NCBI GenBank assembly: GCA_031273365.1
Contig: JAISSA010000049.1
Span: 1 to 13,753 of the forward strand
Direction of reading: 5' to 3'
Source: Synergistaceae bacterium
Lineage (GTDB): Bacteria; Synergistota; Synergistia; Synergistales; Aminobacteriaceae
Length of the DNA: 13,753 bases
Translations under genes and position numbers: made by a program
In this document: piece by piece, positions 1-7,364 of the stretch
Layout: each line of letters begins with the position of its first letter
Position numbering within the stretch: the stretch's first letter is position 1
Notes under the pieces: generated by a model
What the model was told of the DNA's origin: nothing
What the model saw: only the letters and a program-made list of their open reading frames with translations
Database searches by the model: none

Positions 1-117
1 CTGCGTCGCCAGACACTTCGTGATCGCCGCCGTCAGCGTCGTCTTCCCGTGGTCGATATGTCCGATCGTGCCGATGTTCAAATGCGGCTTGTTACGATCA
101 AATTTTTCCTTCGCCAT
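1..117 (-). CDS. tuf: Elongation factor Tu, N-terminal 39 residues (partial)
   Basis: EF-Tu is the GTPase that carries aminoacyl-tRNA to the ribosomal A site. Only the first 39 codons are present; the gene continues beyond the left edge. The translation begins MAKEKFDRNKPHLNIGTIGH and contains the G1/P-loop GHIDHGKT at residues 19-26, which is diagnostic of EF-Tu. The ATG at 115-117 follows an 8-nt spacer after GGGAGGG (complement of 126-132), a strong ribosome-binding site. The gene lies downstream of the SNF2 helicase on the same strand but is separated from it by a likely terminator and a candidate promoter, so it is probably transcribed on its own. No anomaly is visible in the part that can be read. 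Confidence 0.97.
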   Translation of the reverse strand, partial: MAKEKFDRNKPHLNIGTIGHIDHGKTTLTAAITKCLATQ

Positions 118-143
118 AAATAGGTCCCTCCCGCAATTTTTTC

Positions 144-158
144 TTCGCCGGGGGCGAA
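144..158 (-). other. Small hairpin in the tuf leader
   Basis: TTCGCC and GGCGAA form a perfect 6-bp stem around a CCC loop. It lies 11 nt before the GGGAGGG ribosome-binding site of tuf, inside the inferred 5' leader. It could influence translation initiation. It is not followed by a T-run suited to termination. Confidence 0.4.
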
Positions 159-192
159 CGACCCACGGTTCGAAGTTCTGTACAGCTCATAT

Positions 193-220
193 ATTTTAAC
201 AAAAAAAACACGCCGCACAA
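193..220 (-). promoter_or_regulatory. Candidate promoter for tuf
   Basis: Read on the minus strand, TTGTGC (complement of 215-220) is followed after 16 nt by TAAAAT (complement of 193-198), a one-mismatch -10 box. The spacer contains a run of eight T. The spacing and the position between the helicase terminator and tuf fit a sigma-70-type promoter with a leader of roughly 70 nt. The -35 match is only partial, so this is an inference. Confidence 0.45.
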
Positions 221-257
221 TCGCCTTGCCAGCAGAAATACAAAACAGGACTATTTT

Positions 258-317
258 AAAAAATCTGAGGAAGGGGCGAAGCGAGCTCGGCCTTGGGTCT
301 CGGGGTCTGCCCCTTCC
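258..317 (-). terminator. Likely intrinsic terminator after the SNF2 helicase gene
   Basis: On the minus strand GGAAGGGGC (complement of 309-317) pairs perfectly with GCCCCTTCC (complement of 269-277), giving a 9-bp stem. After TCAGA comes TTTTTT (complement of 258-263). It begins 11 nt after the helicase stop. The 31-nt loop and the 5-nt gap before the T-run make it less than ideal. The inner GGGGCAGACCCC can also fold by itself. Confidence 0.55.
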
Positions 318-328
318 GTGCCTCAGAG

Positions 329-3300
329 TTAACCCTCGCCGGCCTCCCGGATCAGCGCGAGCATTTCCTCGGTGCTGAGACGCGCGGGAGCGCCGGATTC
401 GTCGAGAAGGCTCTCGGCCAGGTCGCGTTTCCAGGCGTGGAGGTCGACGATTTTCTCCTCGATCGTGTCCTTCGCGACGATGCGGTACACCGTCACCGGG
501 CGGTCCTGTCCGATGCGGTGCGCCCGGTCGGACGCCTGCTCCTCCACGGCGGGGTTCCACCAGGGATCCATGTGGATGACGTAATCCGCCGCGGTCAGGT
601 TCAGCCCCGTCCCGCCCGCCTTCAGGCTGATCAGGAAGCAGTCCCCCTCGCCCGCCTGAAAGGCCCGGACGCGGTTCCGCCGCTCCTGCGGCGACGTGGA
701 CCCGTCCAGGTACTGATACGCGACGCCCTCCTCGTCCAGTCGCCTGCGGATGATCGTCAGGTGATCCACAAACTGGCTGAACACCAGAGCCTTATGGTGG
801 TTCTCCCGCAGCTCGGACAGAATTTCGGCGAACGCCTCCAGCTTCGCGGAGGGAAATTGCTGCTCCGGCATGATCAGCGACGCGTTGCAGCAGGCGCGGC
901 GCAGACGCATCAGCTCGGCGAATATCCTGAAACGATGGTCCGGGGCGTTGGGGTCGTTCAGCGCCTCGATGGCCTTTCGGCGCAGCGCCTCGTAAACGGA
1001 TTTTTCCTCTTCCTTCATGTCCACGCGCAGCGTGACCTCCGTTTTTGGCGGAAGCTCCTTCAGCACCTGCTCCTTGTTGCGGCGCAGAATGAAAGGCTGA
1101 ATCACCCTTTTCAGGCGTTGACGGGCCTCGTGGTCGCCGTCGCGCTCGACGGGCACGGCGAAGCGGCGGTTGAAGCTGTCGAGCGATCCCAGAAGATGCG
1201 GGTTCAGAAACCGAAAGAGGTTCCAGAGCTCCCCAAGATGGTTTTCGATCGGCGTGCCCGTCGTGATCACCCGAAAATCGCCCCCCAGCTTCATCGCCGC
1301 GACGGAGCGCTTCGTCCCCATGTTCTTGATTGCCTGAGCTTCGTCCAGAACGATCGTGCTCCAGCGTATGGCCGAAAGCCGTTCGATCTCGTTCTGCAGC
1401 AGGCCGTAGGTCGTCACGACGACGTCGAGCGGGCCGAGTTCGTTCAGGATCTGCTCCCGATTCCCGCCGCGCAGTTCCTTCATGAGAAGCGTCGGCGCAA
1501 AACGCAGGGCCTCGTCGATCCAGTTGGAGCAGACCGACGTCGGCGCGACGACCAGAGCCGGCCCCTCTCCGCCCCTCGCCAGCAGCAGGGCAAGCGCCTG
1601 GATGGTCTTGCCGAGCCCCATGTCGTCGGCCAGACATGCGCCCGCGTTCCAGTGCGCGAGGCGCGACATCCATCGGTAGCCCTCGACCTGGTAGTTTCGC
1701 ATCTCCCCCCTGAACGTCGAGGGCAGCGCCGGGTCCAGTTTTTCCGCCTCGTCGATGAGTCGAAGCTGACGTTCCCATTCGGCGTTGGCTTTGAAGGTCC
1801 CGACCTCGTCGACAAGCGGCGCGATGAGCCCGGCCGAGAGCGGCGAAAGGCGAAGTTCGCCCCCGCGCTGATCTCCCAGCGAGGCCAGCGCCTCGATCCG
1901 TCGGCGGAATTCCTTCGTCAGCGCGACGAACTGCCCCTCCCCTATGGGCAAAAAACGCCCGTGTCCGGCCCGGAGCAAATCGATCAGGTCCTTCATGCTC
2001 AGCACCATATGCTCGTCGATGCGAAGCTCGCCGGAAAGCGCGAACCAGTCCTGAATGCTGCGCATCGACATGCTCATCGAGGACATCGAGACCTGCGACC
2101 GGACCTGCATCGTCTGCCCCTTCGGCCATTCGACGACGACCGAATCGCCCAGCTCCTGCACCTGCAGCAGAAATTCCAGCGACAGCTCCGCGGTTCGGGT
2201 ATGCCACCGCTCGTCGGCGATCTGCTCCGCGTCCGCCAGCGCGGGACAGCCGCGCAGGACCAGCATCAGGGCGTTCTTTTCCACATCCAGAGCGCGTCGG
2301 GCCTGCAGGCGTTTCGAGTCCACCAGCCCGAAGATGTTGTTGCCGCCGACCCCCGGGCGACAGGGCACGCCGTTCGGGCCCAGAGGGCGCACGATCATGT
2401 CCACGTCGAGCCCCCCTTCGGAGGGCTGAATTTGAACGCAGATGCGCGGGTCGGCCTCCACCTGCTCCGCGTTCGCCTCGATCCCCTCGATGTCGGAGTG
2501 GATCGTGACGACCGAGGCGAGGCTCCCCAGCGCTTTCAGGAGCGCCTCTCTCGCCCTTTCGGGAATGAGAAGTCCCTGTTCGCCCAGTATTTCCGCCATG
2601 CGGACGTGGCGATCCTCGAAGCGCGTGACGCGCAGGCAGCTGGGGCCGTCCTCCCTGATAAAATACTGCGGAACGGAGCGGTCCGTCGGGAAGGGGGTCA
2701 GTTGCAGCGTGTATTGGTCAGCCTTATGAATCGCCATGATCTGGGGCTCGTCCAGCATCACCTCGACGCGGCCGCCCTCCTCGCGGAAAAGATGCGGATG
2801 CCCCGCCAGCGCCTCCAGCGCCTGAGGAACGTCGATGTAGTAGTCCGTGCCGCGGTACGTGCGCTCCTCCCGCACCGCGGACGCCGCCCGGTAATCCTGC
2901 TCCGTCATGGAGGGAACCACGTCCGCCTTGCGGTAAAGGCGCTTCAGCGCGACGTTCTTCCCCTTGCTCCAGCCCATTGCCTGCATGGTCTGTTCCACCG
3001 GCAACAGGTTGATGTGGGTGGGGATTCCATCTTTGGCGATCCACGAGAGTTCCCACGCGAAGCGTTTGCCTCCCCTGGGCGCCCCGGCGTCGCCTTTGAG
3101 CCCGATGCCGGACAGGGCGTTGAGGGATCGCTCCCACTCCGTCTGGCGCGCTATCAGATCCTTCAGTGGGCAGAGCGGAATGGGGACGTGGTCGTATTTC
3201 GCCGCGGCATCCGGCCACAACTCCCGAATCAGAACGGCCAGCTCCGCCGACAAAAAATTCAGCCCGAGGGCGTCGATCTGCTTCCAGACCGTCTCCGCCA

Positions 3301-4507
3301 GCGCCTGGTACTCGCTGCGGGCCTTCTCCATGTTGACCCAGTAAGCGCAGAGGAGGCAAAAGAAGATCTCCACGCTGCATTCCGGCCGGTTTTCCAGGGC
3401 GTGCATGGCGTCGAAAACATTGGAACTTTTCGTGCCGGCTTCGAAAAATGCGCGCAGTAAAAGACAGGGAACGGGCGTTATGATGTGGACGCCGCTCTCG
3501 GACGCGGCGTTCATGTACTCCTTCGCTTTTTTGCGGGAGGCGTCATCGCCTGCGAGAAGAACGAGGTAAAAAAAGCCCGTCCAGGAGGAAAACGCGACCC
3601 TGCGTCTGCCCGTTATTTTGCGCAGGTCCTTCAGCCCTTCCTCGTAAAGCGTCAGGGCCCTGTCCCGATCTCCCCGTCTCAGGGCCTCAAAAGCATTGAT
3701 GCTGTACATGTCGATGGCGTCCTTCGCGTTCGACGCCCGCTTCGCCGTTCCGGCGCGTCCGGCAAGCAGTCCCCAGTCCATCCATCTCGCGTTCAGCCAG
3801 GGATCTTTCAGGTTTTTGTCCCGATACTTCCCGAACGTCTCCAGCATCTCCATAAAACGATCAGGTTCGTCGAGAAATTTCGGCGTCAGGGACTCAAACG
3901 CCCTCCGCCCGATAGCGGGAGGCAGGGACAGCAGAATTTCCTCGTCCAGCGGGTTGGCGAGAATTTCCACGTACGGATTGACGTCCTCCGCGCTTCCATA
4001 ACGAAAGTCTCTATCGAGGACCTTCGCGGGCAGGGTTTTCTCGAAGCGCTTCACGTCGCCGTAATAGATGGCGTTCCGCAGGTCGCGCAGATAGTGGGCG
4101 ACGGTATCGTATTGCAAAGTGCCCCACATGGCGCTGTCGTAGAGTTTCAGAGTTTTGCAGGCGACGTTGTCAAACCTTTTGAACTCTCCCTGCTCCAGTG
4201 CGATACGCGAGGCGACCTCCAGCATCAGGCGGGCGCACGCCCAGCGATCGCCCCTGCCGCTGGTGGTTTTTCCGATCAGCCCTTTCCGCGCCCAGCGCTC
4301 CAGCATCGGCATCACGTCCCTCTGCGCGTTCCACTTTCTCAGGGAGCCTGGAACGTCGATGTTGGCTCCGTTCAAAAGCGCCGTGAACAGGGTAAGGCCG
4401 ACCGGCACGAAGGAAACGGACAGGGCCCGATAAGCCGCCCGTTCCTCCGGGGGCATTGCATGATACGCGTGAACAAGTTTTTTCCGCTTCGCTTCGTTAA
4501 AATGCAA
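329..4507 (-). CDS. Large SNF2-family DNA-dependent ATPase/helicase
   Basis: A 1392-residue SWI2/SNF2 translocase. The C-terminal ATPase core carries motif I (DDMGLGKT, K967), motif II (DEAQ, 1055-1058), motif III (TGTPIE, 1083-1088), motif V (GGTGLNL, 1298-1304) and motif VI (RAHRIGQ, 1328-1334), so all catalytic motifs are intact. About residues 540-930 resemble the SNF2 helicase-associated region, including a DWF motif around W821. The first ~480 residues are predominantly helical, TPR-like in pattern, and unassigned. Bacterial relatives act on double-stranded DNA or remodel protein-DNA complexes; the substrate here is unknown. The start is TTG (4505-4507), chosen because GGGAGG (complement of 4515-4520) sits 7 nt upstream and the next in-frame ATG is 17 codons further in. 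The gene is divergent from the uracil-DNA glycosylase, so a repair link is possible but not shown. A short Met/Ser-alternating run precedes W821. No restriction or defence partners are nearby. Confidence 0.95.
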   Translation of the reverse strand: MHFNEAKRKKLVHAYHAMPPEERAAYRALSVSFVPVGLTLFTALLNGANIDVPGSLRKWNAQRDVMPMLERWARKGLIGKTTSGRGDRWACARLMLEVASRIALEQGEFKRFDNVACKTLKLYDSAMWGTLQYDTVAHYLRDLRNAIYYGDVKRFEKTLPAKVLDRDFRYGSAEDVNPYVEILANPLDEEILLSLPPAIGRRAFESLTPKFLDEPDRFMEMLETFGKYRDKNLKDPWLNARWMDWGLLAGRAGTAKRASNAKDAIDMYSINAFEALRRGDRDRALTLYEEGLKDLRKITGRRRVAFSSWTGFFYLVLLAGDDASRKKAKEYMNAASESGVHIITPVPCLLLRAFFEAGTKSSNVFDAMHALENRPECSVEIFFCLLCAYWVNMEKARSEYQALAETVWKQIDALGLNFLSAELAVLIRELWPDAAAKYDHVPIPLCPLKDLIARQTEWERSLNALSGIGLKGDAGAPRGGKRFAWELSWIAKDGIPTHINLLPVEQTMQAMGWSKGKNVALKRLYRKADVVPSMTEQDYRAASAVREERTYRGTDYYIDVPQALEALAGHPHLFREEGGRVEVMLDEPQIMAIHKADQYTLQLTPFPTDRSVPQYFIREDGPSCLRVTRFEDRHVRMAEILGEQGLLIPERAREALLKALGSLASVVTIHSDIEGIEANAEQVEADPRICVQIQPSEGGLDVDMIVRPLGPNGVPCRPGVGGNNIFGLVDSKRLQARRALDVEKNALMLVLRGCPALADAEQIADERWHTRTAELSLEFLLQVQELGDSVVVEWPKGQTMQVRSQVSMSSMSMSMRSIQDWFALSGELRIDEHMVLSMKDLIDLLRAGHGRFLPIGEGQFVALTKEFRRRIEALASLGDQRGGELRLSPLSAGLIAPLVDEVGTFKANAEWERQLRLIDEAEKLDPALPSTFRGEMRNYQVEGYRWMSRLAHWNAGACLADDMGLGKTIQALALLLARGGEGPALVVAPTSVCSNWIDEALRFAPTLLMKELRGGNREQILNELGPLDVVVTTYGLLQNEIERLSAIRWSTIVLDEAQAIKNMGTKRSVAAMKLGGDFRVITTGTPIENHLGELWNLFRFLNPHLLGSLDSFNRRFAVPVERDGDHEARQRLKRVIQPFILRRNKEQVLKELPPKTEVTLRVDMKEEEKSVYEALRRKAIEALNDPNAPDHRFRIFAELMRLRRACCNASLIMPEQQFPSAKLEAFAEILSELRENHHKALVFSQFVDHLTIIRRRLDEEGVAYQYLDGSTSPQERRNRVRAFQAGEGDCFLISLKAGGTGLNLTAADYVIHMDPWWNPAVEEQASDRAHRIGQDRPVTVYRIVAKDTIEEKIVDLHAWKRDLAESLLDESGAPARLSTEEMLALIREAGEG

Positions 4508-4514
4508 AAAAATT

Positions 4515-4520
4515 CCTCCC
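4515..4520 (-). promoter_or_regulatory. Ribosome-binding site deciding a TTG start for the helicase
   Basis: GGGAGG on the minus strand lies 7 nt before the TTG at 4507. No other in-frame start nearby has a comparable site, so this motif supports the rare start codon. Confidence 0.75.
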
Positions 4521-4555
4521 TAAAATCTCTCATTCCAAAATTTCTTATCCAAAAT

Positions 4556-4585
4556 TTGCGATCGGCGTGATTCCTGTGCTACATT
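4556..4585 (+). promoter_or_regulatory. Candidate plus-strand promoter towards the uracil glycosylase
   Basis: TTGCGA (4556-4561), an 18-nt spacer, then TACATT (4580-4585) preceded by TG one base before it (extended -10). It would place both tandem-repeat blocks and the 51-nt twin-hairpin element in a leader of about 210 nt before the glycosylase start. It is a pattern match only. Confidence 0.35.
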
Positions 4586-4633
4586 ATAAAGGGTCATTAT
4601 AAAGGATCATTATAAAGGATCATCATAAAGACT
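4582..4633. repeat. Four tandem copies of a 13-bp unit with TATAAT on the minus strand
   Basis: Units begin at 4582, 4595, 4608 and 4621, with consensus CATTATAAAGGAT. Units 2 and 3 are identical, unit 1 differs at one base, and unit 4 is more diverged. On the minus strand, the direction of the helicase gene, each of the first three units reads CTTTATAATG, an exact TATAAT -10 hexamer; the fourth gives TATGAT. The TATAAT nearest the helicase is about 76 nt upstream of its TTG. No good -35 box is seen at the matching distance, so promoter use is plausible but unproven. Confidence 0.85.
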
Positions 4634-4657
4634 CATCGCTTTAAAACACGGGAAAGA

Positions 4658-4697
4658 ATATGAAGGTATATGAAAGGATATGAAAAAATATGAAAAA
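4658..4697. repeat. Four tandem copies of a 10-bp unit, ATATGAAAGG-like
   Basis: Units start at 4658, 4668, 4678 and 4688: ATATGAAGGT, ATATGAAAGG and two of ATATGAAAAA. The 10-bp period is close to one helical turn, so A-tracts are in phase and the DNA may bend. The block lies between the 13-bp repeats and the 51-nt element, upstream of the uracil glycosylase. A seven-codon ORF (MKVYERI, from 4660) exists in it but has no further support. Confidence 0.8.
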
Positions 4698-4703
4698 AAA
4701 ATT

Positions 4704-4754
4704 AACGGGGTCAGGGGACTAAGTCCCCTGCGGGGTGTGGGGCAGAGCCCCGCG
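4704..4754 (+). repeat. 51-nt twin-hairpin element, copy 1
   Basis: Hairpin A is CAGGGGAC-TAA-GTCCCCTG (4712-4730), 8 perfect base pairs. Hairpin B is an 8-bp stem (4736-4743 with 4747-4754, two G-U pairs) around AGA, followed by GGTTTTGGG. The element is 45/51 identical to the copy at 8170-8220, read on the minus strand. It ends 49 nt before the ATG of the uracil glycosylase. GGGG runs at 4707, 4714, 4732 and 4739 are spaced 3, 14 and 3 nt. Its role is unknown. It may be a dispersed palindromic repeat, a terminator or attenuator, or a structured leader RNA. Confidence 0.85.
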
Positions 4755-4803
4755 GTTTTGGGCCTGAGTTGTTGAAATTGAATTGTTGAAATTGGACAAG
4801 AAT

Positions 4804-5571
4804 ATGGCTATAAATATCGCCGATGCGCAGTTAAAAGCCGCAAAAAAGCTGGCCGGCCGCATGACGGACATGGTGGAGGCGGGCTTCGCCCCTCCCGTCG
4901 TGCGCGTCTACAACCCGCTGGTCTACGCCTGGAGCGCGTTCGAGGAGTACGTCGTTCGATACGGCGGCGCGAAAAAACGGGTGCTTTTTCTGGGCATGAA
5001 TCCCGGTCCCTGGGGCATGGCGCAGACGGGCGTTCCTTTCGGGGAAATTTCCGTCGTCAGAGACTGGCTCAAAATCTCCGCGCCCATCGACCGCCCCGCC
5101 GGGGAGCATCCCGGCTACCCCGTCGACGGATACGCCTGCAAACGCTCCGAAGTCAGCGGCAAACGCCTGTGGGGGCTCTTCATGCGACGTTTCGGCACGA
5201 GCGACGCGTTTTTCGCCGAACACTTCGTCGCCAACTACTGTCCGCTGCTTTTCATCGCGGCCTCAGAATCTGCGGACGGCAGGGCCGGCGCGCACAACCT
5301 GACGCCGGACAGGCTCCGCGCCTCCGAACGCGCCGCCCTGTACGAGGCCTGCGACGAGCATCTGCGCGCGCTTGTGGAGGCCCTGCGGCCCGAATTTCTG
5401 GTGGGCGTCGGCAATTTCGCCGAGGCCCGGGCGGCGGGCGTCCTGAAGGGGTTAAAGGGGCTGAACGTCACGATCGGCAAAATACTTCATCCCAGTCCCG
5501 CGTCTCCTCAAAGCCAGACCGACTGGCACGGCAGGGCGACGCAACAGCTCGAAGAACAGAAAATATGGTGA
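4804..5571 (+). CDS. SMUG1-type uracil-DNA glycosylase
   Basis: A base-excision repair enzyme that hydrolyses the N-glycosidic bond of uracil, and in known SMUG1 proteins oxidised pyrimidines, in DNA. The 255-residue protein has the SMUG1 signature GMNPGPWGMAQTGVPFG at residues 64-80, where the Asn is the family's catalytic-loop residue. NYCPL (144-148) corresponds to the uracil-recognition Asn, and HPSPASP (229-235) to the DNA-intercalation loop. The length is close to vertebrate SMUG1 (about 270 residues). Known bacterial members are far less common than UDG family 1. An upstream in-frame TTG at 4783 would add seven residues. I prefer ATG 4804 because neither start has a strong ribosome-binding site and the ATG is the better codon. 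The gene is a single plus-strand unit divergent from the SNF2 helicase, convergent with the diguanylate cyclase, and preceded by the 51-nt twin-hairpin element. Confidence 0.93.
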   Translation: MAINIADAQLKAAKKLAGRMTDMVEAGFAPPVVRVYNPLVYAWSAFEEYVVRYGGAKKRVLFLGMNPGPWGMAQTGVPFGEISVVRDWLKISAPIDRPAGEHPGYPVDGYACKRSEVSGKRLWGLFMRRFGTSDAFFAEHFVANYCPLLFIAASESADGRAGAHNLTPDRLRASERAALYEACDEHLRALVEALRPEFLVGVGNFAEARAAGVLKGLKGLNVTIGKILHPSPASPQSQTDWHGRATQQLEEQKIW

Positions 5572-5572
5572 C

Positions 5573-5597
5573 GGGCGGGGCCCGGGGTTTATTTTTA
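5573..5597 (+). terminator. Weak candidate terminator after the uracil glycosylase
   Basis: CGGGC-GGG-GCCCG (5573-5585) is a short GC-rich stem followed by GGG and then TTTATTTTTA. It fills the 23-base gap between the convergent stops of the glycosylase and the diguanylate cyclase and overlaps the latter's stop. The stem is only 5 bp, so confidence is low. Confidence 0.35.
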
Positions 5598-7298
5598 CAC
5601 GTCGCCTCCAAACTCCGTGCGGTTGCCGCCCCCGGCCCTGGCGCGGAGGAGGGCGTTGCTGGCCCGTTGCACCAGGCTTGCGGTCGTGTCGCCGGCGACG
5701 AAAAAGGCAAGCCCGATGGACAGGGTTATCCTCTTTCCCTCGCTCTGCATGGCGCTTTCCCTTTCGACGGTCCTGCGAATCCGTTCGGCGACGAGAATCG
5801 ACGTCGGCAACGTCCCGCCGGGCAGGATCACGGCAAATTCCTCGCCTCCGTAGCGGGAGGCGGTGTCGCTGACGCGCAGGCAGTGGCGGATGATATTTGA
5901 CAAAAAAATCACCATCCTGTCTCCCTCGGGGTGTCCCCAGACGTCATTGAACTGTTTGAAGCTGTCGATGTCCAGCAGCATAAAGGCAAGGTCCCTGACG
6001 CCGTCCCGCGCCAGCAGCATCTGCTCGTCCAGCAGGCGCAGGATGTGGGCCTTGTTGAAAAGCCCTGTCGCGTCGTCCCTCTGACTGAATTTTTCATAGC
6101 GCACGACCTTTTTGCCCATGTACAGATAGTTCTCGAACCGCTCGCGCGACTTCGGTATCAACATGCAGGCAACAAAGAAGGGATCCAGCAGAAAAGCGCT
6201 CATAAAGGCATATTCACTCCAGGGCAGCGCCCACACGGTGTTCAGCGCCAGACAGATCAGGGCCGCGGAAAAGCTCAGGCACGACAGCATGAAAAAGATC
6301 ATCAGCCGATAGCCCCTGCGAAATTTCATGACCCCCACCGCCATGGAGGAGACGACGTACACGATAAGGGCGGCGCCCGTCAGGAACAACGTCAGAAGAG
6401 GATACATCAGCGCGGCGGACAGCGTGATCAGGATCCCCATGGTCACGTGAAAAAGAGCCAGCCGCACGCCGCGGCGCTGCGCGTCCGCCTGCAACAGTTC
6501 CCTGCAAAACAGCGACGCCATCACGCAGTGCAGCCCAAGGGCGCCCCACGCCACGGCGTAGACGAACCGGGGAGAAAATGCGGAATACGGTGGAATGTCG
6601 CCTCTGAAGGCGAACAGAAAAACGCAGGCCGACAACTGGCGTACAAAGGTGATCAGGTAATGCCTGTCCCTTGTTATGGCGTAAAAAAAGAAGTACGTCA
6701 CGGCCCACGCGATCATGAAACTGGAAAAAGCCATATACCGCCTCAGCCGCAGAAAAGAATGCTCGTGGAGGGCGTCCTCTTCCCACACGAAAAGGCTGAA
6801 GACAGCGGGCATCGCCGTCCTGACGCACATATAGGCGTAACCCGTCTCCGCTGTCTCTTCTGCGTCTTCCAGCGGGAAAGCGGGCATCTGCCGCGGGGGA
6901 CTCCGACCGGCGTCCGGAGCAAACCAGGAGGACAGCCGCCTGTAGCCCCCCGACGCCAGAGGCAGGAAAAATTCGATCTGAAGGGCCTGTTCGCTGGTCA
7001 AAACGAGAACGGCGCGCCTTCCGGCAAGGGCGTTCACCATCGCCTTCAGGCCCGACGCGGGAACGCGAAGCCACAGCAGTTTATTGAAGTCCCGAAAATA
7101 AACGGTTCCCTCCGGCACGGGTCGAAAATCCCCGCCATACCGCTCGGCCGTCTCGACCTCTCCCCGGGTGCGGTCCGACAGCAACAGAAATTCCACCTCG
7201 CTGACCTTCAGGAAACGGTTCCCCTCGTCCGAAAACGCCGGCGAAACAAAAAGCGACAGGAAATAAAACAGACACAAAAACAACGGCGCCCTGCGCAT
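5595..7298 (-). CDS. Membrane diguanylate cyclase: periplasmic sensor, 7TM and GGDEF
   Basis: A 567-residue sensor enzyme making cyclic di-GMP from two GTP. Order: signal peptide (about 1-24, cleavage likely near SPAFS), a periplasmic domain (about 25-180) resembling 7TMR-DISM extracellular modules, seven hydrophobic segments (about 187-206, 213-230, 244-262, 278-297, 299-320, 330-351 and 360-379), then a cytoplasmic GGDEF domain. The active-site motif is GGEEF (484-488) and the inhibitory I-site RVSD (475-478) lies exactly five residues before it; DIDSFKQFNDVWGH (443-456) is the metal/GTP-binding stretch. Catalysis and product inhibition both look intact, and there is no EAL domain. The start is ATG 7296-7298: GGTGGAGG ends 6 nt upstream, whereas a TTG at 7304 directly abuts that motif. 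The gene stands alone with its own candidate promoter. The ligand is unknown, although such domains in other proteins often bind small molecules or carbohydrates. Confidence 0.93.
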   Translation of the reverse strand: MRRAPLFLCLFYFLSLFVSPAFSDEGNRFLKVSEVEFLLLSDRTRGEVETAERYGGDFRPVPEGTVYFRDFNKLLWLRVPASGLKAMVNALAGRRAVLVLTSEQALQIEFFLPLASGGYRRLSSWFAPDAGRSPPRQMPAFPLEDAEETAETGYAYMCVRTAMPAVFSLFVWEEDALHEHSFLRLRRYMAFSSFMIAWAVTYFFFYAITRDRHYLITFVRQLSACVFLFAFRGDIPPYSAFSPRFVYAVAWGALGLHCVMASLFCRELLQADAQRRGVRLALFHVTMGILITLSAALMYPLLTLFLTGAALIVYVVSSMAVGVMKFRRGYRLMIFFMLSCLSFSAALICLALNTVWALPWSEYAFMSAFLLDPFFVACMLIPKSRERFENYLYMGKKVVRYEKFSQRDDATGLFNKAHILRLLDEQMLLARDGVRDLAFMLLDIDSFKQFNDVWGHPEGDRMVIFLSNIIRHCLRVSDTASRYGGEEFAVILPGGTLPTSILVAERIRRTVERESAMQSEGKRITLSIGLAFFVAGDTTASLVQRASNALLRARAGGGNRTEFGGDV

Positions 7299-7304
7299 CG
7301 GCAA

Positions 7305-7312
7305 CCTCCACC
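7305..7312 (-). promoter_or_regulatory. Ribosome-binding site deciding the cyclase start
   Basis: GGTGGAGG on the minus strand lies 6 nt before ATG 7298. The TTG at 7302-7304 touches it directly and would leave no spacer, so the ATG is the credible start. Confidence 0.75.
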
Positions 7313-7364
7313 TTCCGGTACCGTCCGTCCTGAACCTGGAATCTTTTTAACCTTACCATTGTTA

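Noticed and set aside
269..317. Possible decayed third copy of the 51-nt element
   Set aside because: Only the GGGGCAGA-CCCC core resembles it; hairpin A and the G-run spacing are missing, so it is better read as an ordinary terminator.
293..3460. Plus-strand reading frame of 1055 codons opposite the helicase gene
   Set aside because: It lies entirely within the antisense of the SNF2 gene, gives an Arg/His/Gln-rich product with no recognisable motif, and owes its length to GC-rich codon positions on the other strand.
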